A DNA stretch of 10,319 nt. It comes from Candidatus Methylomirabilota bacterium. GTDB taxonomy: Bacteria; Methylomirabilota; Methylomirabilia; Methylomirabilales; Methylomirabilaceae. The notes below the pieces were generated by a model. The model worked only from the letters and a program-made list of their open reading frames with translations. It was not told where the DNA came from and ran no database searches. Location: the NCBI GenBank assembly GCA_028869615.1, contig JAGWRQ010000063.1:1-10319 (forward strand), in the 5' to 3' direction. Shown here piece by piece: positions 6,091-10,319 of the stretch (its first letter is position 1; the number at the start of each line of letters is the position of its first letter). A program made the translations under genes and the position numbers.

Positions 6091-6921
6091 TTACCCTGCC
6101 TCGCTCGTCGCGGGAGCGACCGCAACCTTCTGAGCGTCATGATCGGACCGCCCACACTCGTCGAGCTCGACGGCGACGGTGAGGAGCAACTGCTCCACTC
6201 TTCTGTGGATAGTCTTCGGGAACCCGGCGACCGCCAGGCCATCAAGGGGGTCAAAATGGAATCTGGCACTGACATCACGCTGTGATGCCGACACCAAGGC
6301 CGCGAAGGCCCGCTCCCCAATCGCTTTCCCGAACTCCGCATGCACGAGCCGACCGGACTCAAAGACCATAACCCCGCCACCGGTCGCGCAGGACAGCCCA
6401 AGGCATCCCGTCTTTCCCCCAGCAGCAATCACCTGAACCACCGAGGTCAGGTCCAGGACTCCCAACGAACCCTGAAAGGTCAGGCCGGAGGCCTCAACCG
6501 GAACCTTCCGGCCGGCCTGCGGACCCGAATCTGGTGGGGACGGCAGGTCCGCGAGAGGGTGATGGCGCAGGAGATGCTTCACCTGGGCCAGAACTAGAGC
6601 GGGGGCGTAGCCTTCCACGCGGGTTATGTCTAACTCATCGCCGCCGACGACCCCTGAGGTCGGCGCGGCCCCATCAGCCACGAGGAGGAATGGAATCTCC
6701 TTCGTCATCGGGTCGCTCCGCACGATCGAACAGAGCTCATAGCCGTCCATGTCCTCGATCTGCGCCCCGCTCACGATCAGGTCCGGCCGATCCCATTCCA
6801 GCATAGTCAATGCGAACGAGCCGCTGCTCGCCACGGCCACCTCGTAGCCGGCCTCGGCAAGCCTCTTCTGCAACGTCACGAGGTGACGCTGATCGGCGTC
6901 AACCAGCAGCACTTTTGACAT
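6091..6921 (-). CDS. Pseudo-receiver-PATAN (DUF4388) protein
   Basis: The 276-residue product has an N-terminal receiver fold (residues 2-118: KVLLVDADQ, then ...DLIVSGAQIEDMDGYEL) followed by a PATAN/DUF4388 domain at about 146-225 (LTFQGSLGVLDLTSVVQVI, GKTGCLGLS, GGVMVFESGRLVHAEFG, GERAFAALV, FHFDPL). The receiver has lost its phosphorylation site: the acceptor Asp is G52 (codon GGG at 6766-6768), the switch Thr/Ser is Ala (VADG) and the usual KP pair near the end is missing. It is therefore probably a protein-binding module that is not phosphorylated. PATAN domains occur in PatA-type regulators of cyanobacteria, some of which bind the type IV pilus extension motor. A link to pilus machinery here is inference. 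The ATG at 6921 overlaps the preceding gene by 23 bases and has GGGGG 7 bases upstream. Confidence 0.9.
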   Translation of the reverse strand: MSKVLLVDADQRHLVTLQKRLAEAGYEVAVASSGSFALTMLEWDRPDLIVSGAQIEDMDGYELCSIVRSDPMTKEIPFLLVADGAAPTSGVVGGDELDITRVEGYAPALVLAQVKHLLRHHPLADLPSPPDSGPQAGRKVPVEASGLTFQGSLGVLDLTSVVQVIAAGGKTGCLGLSCATGGGVMVFESGRLVHAEFGKAIGERAFAALVSASQRDVSARFHFDPLDGLAVAGFPKTIHRRVEQLLLTVAVELDECGRSDHDAQKVAVAPATSEAG

Positions 6922-7312
6922 GCAGATCCCCCAACCGGTTCAGGTCAAGGCGAGTGGCGTCGTCCGCAGACCCCTCGTCCGCTGAGGACTCGAAGCCCAT
7001 CACCTGATCGAGGAGGAGTCCGAGCTCTCCCAGATCGGTCTTGACCAGCAGGCACAGCGCCGGAAACTGCACATCACCGACGCGGGCAACTCCGAGACGA
7101 CGGCCAAGGTCCACCAGAGGGATCAGGCGATCCCGGTAGATCACGACCCCGAGGTTCGCCGGATCCTCGCATGGAATAGTCGTACAGGACGAGATCCGAG
7201 CAACCTCCACGACCTGGCTCGCGGACACGCTGAAGCGACGGCCCCCCAGGCTGAACGCTACGGCGTTGTGCCTCTGGACCGGTTGAGGCCGGTGGGTACG
7301 ACGGCGAATCAT
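6899..7312 (-). CDS. cheW: CheW-like coupling protein, compact
   Basis: The 137-residue product is a CheW-type coupling domain, which normally bridges chemoreceptors and CheA at the membrane array. Visible landmarks are NAVAFSLGGRRFSVSASQVVEVARI (first strands, residues 16-40), LGVVIYRDRLIPLVDLGRRLGV (54-75), and LCLLVKTDLGELGLLLDQVMGFES (87-109). The end is short: after an acidic loop only RLDLNRLGDLHV stands for the final strand. The usual G-V-x-N-x-R-G motif is reduced to GVVIYRDRL, with the Arg kept. I chose the ATG at 7312, 7 bases after the preceding stop with GAGG 5 bases upstream. A TTG at 7381 in the same frame would give 160 residues and a 62-base overlap, which is less likely. It is one of two adjacent, dissimilar CheW genes. 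Confidence 0.85.
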   Translation of the reverse strand: MIRRRTHRPQPVQRHNAVAFSLGGRRFSVSASQVVEVARISSCTTIPCEDPANLGVVIYRDRLIPLVDLGRRLGVARVGDVQFPALCLLVKTDLGELGLLLDQVMGFESSADEGSADDATRLDLNRLGDLHVKSAAG

Positions 7313-7317
7313 CTCTG

Positions 7318-7321
7318 CCTC
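7318..7321 (-). promoter_or_regulatory. Ribosome binding site deciding a CheW start
   Basis: GAGG on the minus strand, 5 bases before the ATG at 7312 and overlapping the TGA of the upstream gene, favours the short start over the TTG at 7381. Confidence 0.6.
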
Positions 7322-7811
7322 ACGCGGCTCCAGGCGCTCCAGAGAGCGCCGGCAATGGAGCAGACGAATCCCGGACGCCAAGAATGCCGTCCACGTTGAT
7401 CACCGCCACAACCCTCGAACTGATCCGAGCCAAACTACGGAACCACCGACGCTCCACCCCGGCAAAGACCTTCGGCATGGAAACGATGGCGGCTTCATCA
7501 AGACGCACCAAGCCGGTGACGGTATCGATGAGGAGCGCTGCGTTGCGTCTTTCCCCTTCCACCATCAGGATCAAGCGGTCGCGGCTCGCGAGCGGCGGCA
7601 GCCCAAAGAAGGCGCGCAGGTCGAGGATCGGGTACGACCTGCCCAAGAAGAAGACCTCCTCATCAGGCCCCACCGGCGCCGCCAACGAGTGCCTGACGTA
7701 ACGCGCCTCGATGGCATAGTCGGCCCCATCCAAAGAGAACATGACATAGCGATGGGTTACGACAGGCCGCGTGCCCTTCGTCGTCAGCGCCCAACCCCGC
7801 CTAAGAGGCAT
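7320..7811 (-). CDS. CheW-like coupling protein, divergent
   Basis: The 163-residue product has the outline of a CheW domain: RYVMFSLDGADYAIEARYVRHS (residues 21-42), YPILDLRAFFGLPPL (60-74), DRLILMVEGERRNAALLIDTVTGLV (78-102) and a closing RVVAVINVDGIL (133-144). The segment that in typical CheW runs from the first subdomain to the G-V-x-N-x-R-G motif is shortened and altered (EEVFFLGRSYPILDLR), so its receptor or CheA contacts may differ from the standard. It may pair a second receptor class or compete with the neighbouring CheW (inference). The ATG at 7811 overlaps the end of cheB by 11 bases, with GGAGGG upstream inside cheB. FrzB-like divergent CheW proteins are the nearest functional analogy, but no specific orthology is claimed. 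Confidence 0.85.
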   Translation of the reverse strand: MPLRRGWALTTKGTRPVVTHRYVMFSLDGADYAIEARYVRHSLAAPVGPDEEVFFLGRSYPILDLRAFFGLPPLASRDRLILMVEGERRNAALLIDTVTGLVRLDEAAIVSMPKVFAGVERRWFRSLARISSRVVAVINVDGILGVRDSSAPLPALSGAPGAA

Positions 7812-8955
7812 ACCCCGCCCTCCACCCGCCGGCGCGCCTCCAGCGCTCCAGATATCCTACCATAATCATGGGGAGCTTAAAGAGGGGGAACACGCCATCC
7901 ACGCACCCCGTCTCAACGGCAGCCCGAGGCATTCCGTACACTAAAGAGGAAGCCTCGTCCTGCGCGATCACCACGCCGCCGGCCCGCTTGATCGCCTCGG
8001 CCCCGGCTGCGCCATCCCGACCCATCCCTGTCAGGACGACCCCGAGAGCCATGGACCCCGAGTGCTGCGCCACGGAGGTCATGGCCACATTCGCCGAAGG
8101 GCACTCGCCATCAACGCGCGTAGCGGGGCGCAGAACGACGCGCCCGGCCGCAGAGATGACGACATTCTGGGAACCGGGAGACACATACACCACTCCTCGC
8201 TCCAACCTTTCGCCCTCCGCCGCTTCCTTCACGGTAACGGACGAGCGGACGGCCAGCTCCTTCGCGAGTTGCGAGGTATACGGACGGCTCATGTGCTGGA
8301 CGATCAGCACCGACGCCGGAAGCCCCTGGGGAACCTGCGGGACGAGATTCAGCAACGCCGCGGGCCCCCCGGTCGAGGTCGCGATAACCACGCAGGGAGT
8401 CCAGCCGCTATGGTCTCCGTTCCGCCCTCCCACCCCCGCCAGGAAAGGCGGCGTATCAGACCCGAGCGCTGTGAGGGCGCCGGAGGTCTCTGCGCGCACG
8501 CTTGCCCTCCGCGGAACCACGTTCCGAATCGGCCTGACCCGCGCCGCCGTCTTGACCTTCCGGATCAGTTCATTCCGGAGCGCCCTGAGACCGTCATCAA
8601 CGCTCCCCGACGGCTTGGCGACGAAATCAATAGCGCCCAGATCGAGGGCTCGGATAGCGGCGGCAGACCCCTCACGCGTGTAGGAGCTGATCATGACGAT
8701 GGGCGTGGGACGCTCGGCCATGATCCGTTCTACGGCGCACAGCCCATCCGCATGAGGCATGTTGACGTCCATCGTGACCACGTGAGGCGTCAGCGAGGCC
8801 ACCGCATCGAGGGCCTCCATCCCATCCGCGGCCAGACCCACAACTTCGATCTGGGGGTCGGAGATGAGGACCCGGTGAATCACCCCGCGCATGAAGCGAG
8901 AGTCCTCCACCACCAGCACCCGGATCCGCCCTTCCGACGGCCGCCGTCCGATCAT
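7801..8955 (-). CDS. cheB: CheB, receptor methylesterase/deamidase response regulator
   Basis: The 384-residue product is a full-length CheB. The receiver (residues about 11-128) has E17-D18, acceptor D63 (TMDVNMPHADG), S90 (MISS) and K114 (VAKPS). A linker of about 55 residues follows. The esterase domain (about 186-372) has the catalytic Ser at 194 in IATSTGGP, His at 221 in VQHM and Asp at 314 in GMGRDGA. It removes methyl groups from chemoreceptor glutamates when phosphorylated by CheA, allowing adaptation. No CheR or receptor gene is in the window, so these must lie further upstream or elsewhere. The ATG at 8953-8955 overlaps the cheA stop as ATGA, which implies tight translational coupling. 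The C-terminus ends in a short basic tail. Confidence 0.96.
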   Translation of the reverse strand: MIGRRPSEGRIRVLVVEDSRFMRGVIHRVLISDPQIEVVGLAADGMEALDAVASLTPHVVTMDVNMPHADGLCAVERIMAERPTPIVMISSYTREGSAAAIRALDLGAIDFVAKPSGSVDDGLRALRNELIRKVKTAARVRPIRNVVPRRASVRAETSGALTALGSDTPPFLAGVGGRNGDHSGWTPCVVIATSTGGPAALLNLVPQVPQGLPASVLIVQHMSRPYTSQLAKELAVRSSVTVKEAAEGERLERGVVYVSPGSQNVVISAAGRVVLRPATRVDGECPSANVAMTSVAQHSGSMALGVVLTGMGRDGAAGAEAIKRAGGVVIAQDEASSLVYGMPRAAVETGCVDGVFPLFKLPMIMVGYLERWRRAGGWRAGYAS

Positions 8956-10319
8956 CTCGCAGCCCTGCTCAGATCTGCGACCACAAGCGATTGAGAGACC
9001 AGGGAATCGATCAGTTGTACGAAGGCGTGCTCATCCACCGGCTTGGTGACATAGTGCTTGACACCGAGCCGACGCGCGAGGTTCAGGTGCTTCTCTCCGG
9101 CGCGAGTGGTCAAGATCACCACGGGGATGTCACGGGTCAAAGGGCGCCTCCGGAGATCCTCGATGAGTTCGTAGCCGTTGATACGCGGCATCTCAAGGTC
9201 CGTGATCACCGCATCGACAGAGGTCTCCGCAAGATACTGAAGGGCCTCCGCCCCATCGTTGGCCGTGGTCACGCGGAACCCCGCCCTCTCGAGCATCTGC
9301 CCCACAAACTTCCGGACGCTTACCGAGTCGTCCACCAGCAGGACCCGGCGTCCCGCATCCGGCTGGCGCCTGGGCGGGACCGCCACGTGCTCACCCGGCG
9401 CGCGGACCATCGTCGCGCCGGCGGCGTTGGAGGCGCCATCACCCGCCTCGAGCAACCTCATCGGGTCCAGCAGGAGGATCACCCGCCCTTCGCCGGAGAT
9501 GGTGGCGCCGGCAAATGGACCGACGCCCTCCAGGAACCCGCCCAAGCTCTTGATGACGATCTCCTCTTTGCCGAGTAGTTCGTCAACGACTACCGCGAGC
9601 GATTTTCCGCCGGCGCGGAGCACCACCACCGGGATCCGGACGCGCGCCTCCGACTCGGGCAAGCCCAGTAACCGGTCCATCCGGATCAAATCGATAAGCT
9701 GGTCCTCGACCCGGACCATCTCGGCCCGGCCCACCGACTGGATCTCCTCGGGACTGACCGTGAGGATGATCCTGACCGCGGCCAGCGGGATGGCCAGATC
9801 CTCGGTTCCGACGCTGACCATGAGCGCGTCGGAGATAATGATTGTCAGCGGGAGCTTGATCGTGAATCGGGTCCCAACCCCTACTTCGGACTCCACATCA
9901 ATCTCACCGTTCAGGCGGCTGACGTTGGTCCGAACCACATCCATCCCGACGCCACGGCCAGAGGCGGTCGTCACGAATCGAGCAGTGCTGAACCCCTGGA
10001 GGAAGATCAGGTCCATGGCCTCCCGCTCGGAGAGCAGCGGAGCCACCTCGGCCCGCAGAAACCCTTGACTTATGGCCTGCTCCTTCAAGGCGCTCGCATC
10101 GATGCCCTGGCCGTCGTCCTCCACCTCCACATACACGAACCCCCCCTGGTGGTAGGCGCTCAGGTACACCGTGCCATGGGGGGGCTTGCCCCGAGATCGC
10201 CGATCCTCCACCGTCTCGATGCCGTGGCTGATGGCATTCTGCACCAGGTGGAGGATGGGGTCGGCGATCTGCTCAATGATGGTGTTGTCCACCTCAACCG
10301 ACTCTCCGCTCACCTCCAG
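8952..10319 (-). CDS. cheA: Hybrid CheA histidine kinase with C-terminal receiver (5' end missing)
   Basis: The visible 455 residues are the C-terminal part of a hybrid CheA; the reading frame is open to the window edge, so the phosphotransfer (Hpt), any P2 and most of the dimerisation domain lie outside. Domains in order, numbered from the edge: ATPase N-box DPILHLVQNAISHGIE (about 20-35), G1 box VEDDGQGID, F box LQGFSTARF, and G2 box GRGVGMDVV with GVGTRFTIKLPL; then a CheW-like P5 domain (about 158-292); a Gly/Ala/Pro linker; and a receiver (about 325-440) with VDDS, acceptor Asp in TDLEMPRINGYEL, LTTRAG and TKPVD, all intact. This is the FrzE- and ChpA-like architecture. Kinase activity is expected to feed its own receiver, CheB and the receiver-Roadblock protein. 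Its stop overlaps the cheB start. Confidence 0.95.
   Translation of the reverse strand: MEVSGESVEVDNTIIEQIADPILHLVQNAISHGIETVEDRRSRGKPPHGTVYLSAYHQGGFVYVEVEDDGQGIDASALKEQAISQGFLRAEVAPLLSEREAMDLIFLQGFSTARFVTTASGRGVGMDVVRTNVSRLNGEIDVESEVGVGTRFTIKLPLTIIISDALMVSVGTEDLAIPLAAVRIILTVSPEEIQSVGRAEMVRVEDQLIDLIRMDRLLGLPESEARVRIPVVVLRAGGKSLAVVVDELLGKEEIVIKSLGGFLEGVGPFAGATISGEGRVILLLDPMRLLEAGDGASNAAGATMVRAPGEHVAVPPRRQPDAGRRVLLVDDSVSVRKFVGQMLERAGFRVTTANDGAEALQYLAETSVDAVITDLEMPRINGYELIEDLRRRPLTRDIPVVILTTRAGEKHLNLARRLGVKHYVTKPVDEHAFVQLIDSLVSQSLVVADLSRAAR

Noticed and set aside
6090..6428. N-terminal extension of the receiver-Roadblock protein to 385 residues
   Set aside because: The extra 113 residues lie on the same strand over the coding region of the PATAN gene and show no domain; the ATG at 6089 with AGGG and a 1-base gap is the natural start.
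8062..8994. 310-residue plus-strand open frame opposite cheB
   Set aside because: It is antisense to CheB with all catalytic motifs intact; its composition (His, Arg and Pro rich) is typical of a shadow frame.

Overview
The window is a gene-dense chromosomal segment with high GC and almost no intergenic space. It carries a chemosensory signalling cassette fused to an MglA/MglB small-GTPase cell-polarity cassette. Codon use, frequent GTG/TTG starts and the combination of Che, MglA and Roadblock proteins fit a motile Gram-negative-type bacterium from a group such as the deltaproteobacteria-like phyla, Nitrospirota or NC10/Methylomirabilota. The lineage cannot be fixed from the sequence; NC10 is only a low-confidence guess.

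Layout. Three short plus-strand genes run from 148 to 1825: a TPR-Roadblock fusion, a stand-alone Roadblock/LC7 protein and an MglB-like Roadblock protein. They are separated by 3 and 4 bases. They meet, tail to tail with 4 bases between stop codons, a nine-gene minus-strand operon running from the right edge down to 1830. In transcription order this operon is: hybrid cheA (5' end outside the window), cheB, two cheW-like genes, a degenerate receiver-PATAN protein, a receiver-Roadblock fusion, a four-helix membrane protein of 773 residues with an internal 16-residue repeat, mglA and mglB. Neighbouring genes overlap by up to 23 bases or are at most 16 bases apart, so the operon is almost certainly co-transcribed and largely translationally coupled.

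How it could work (inference). CheA with two CheW couplers would take input from receptors encoded elsewhere. It would phosphorylate its own receiver, CheB, and the receiver-Roadblock protein. That last protein physically joins the phosphorelay to the Roadblock family, which contains the MglA regulators. MglA keeps all GTPase motifs and is paired with a full MglB. The membrane protein and the PATAN protein may connect the system to the envelope and perhaps to type IV pili. The logic resembles the Frz-MglAB system of Myxococcus, but the parts list differs: five clear Roadblock domains, up to two more possible ones, two MglB paralogues, a receiver-Roadblock fusion, a pseudo-receiver PATAN protein and an unrecognised repeat-bearing membrane protein. 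No receptor, CheR, RNA gene, mobile element or CRISPR array was seen.
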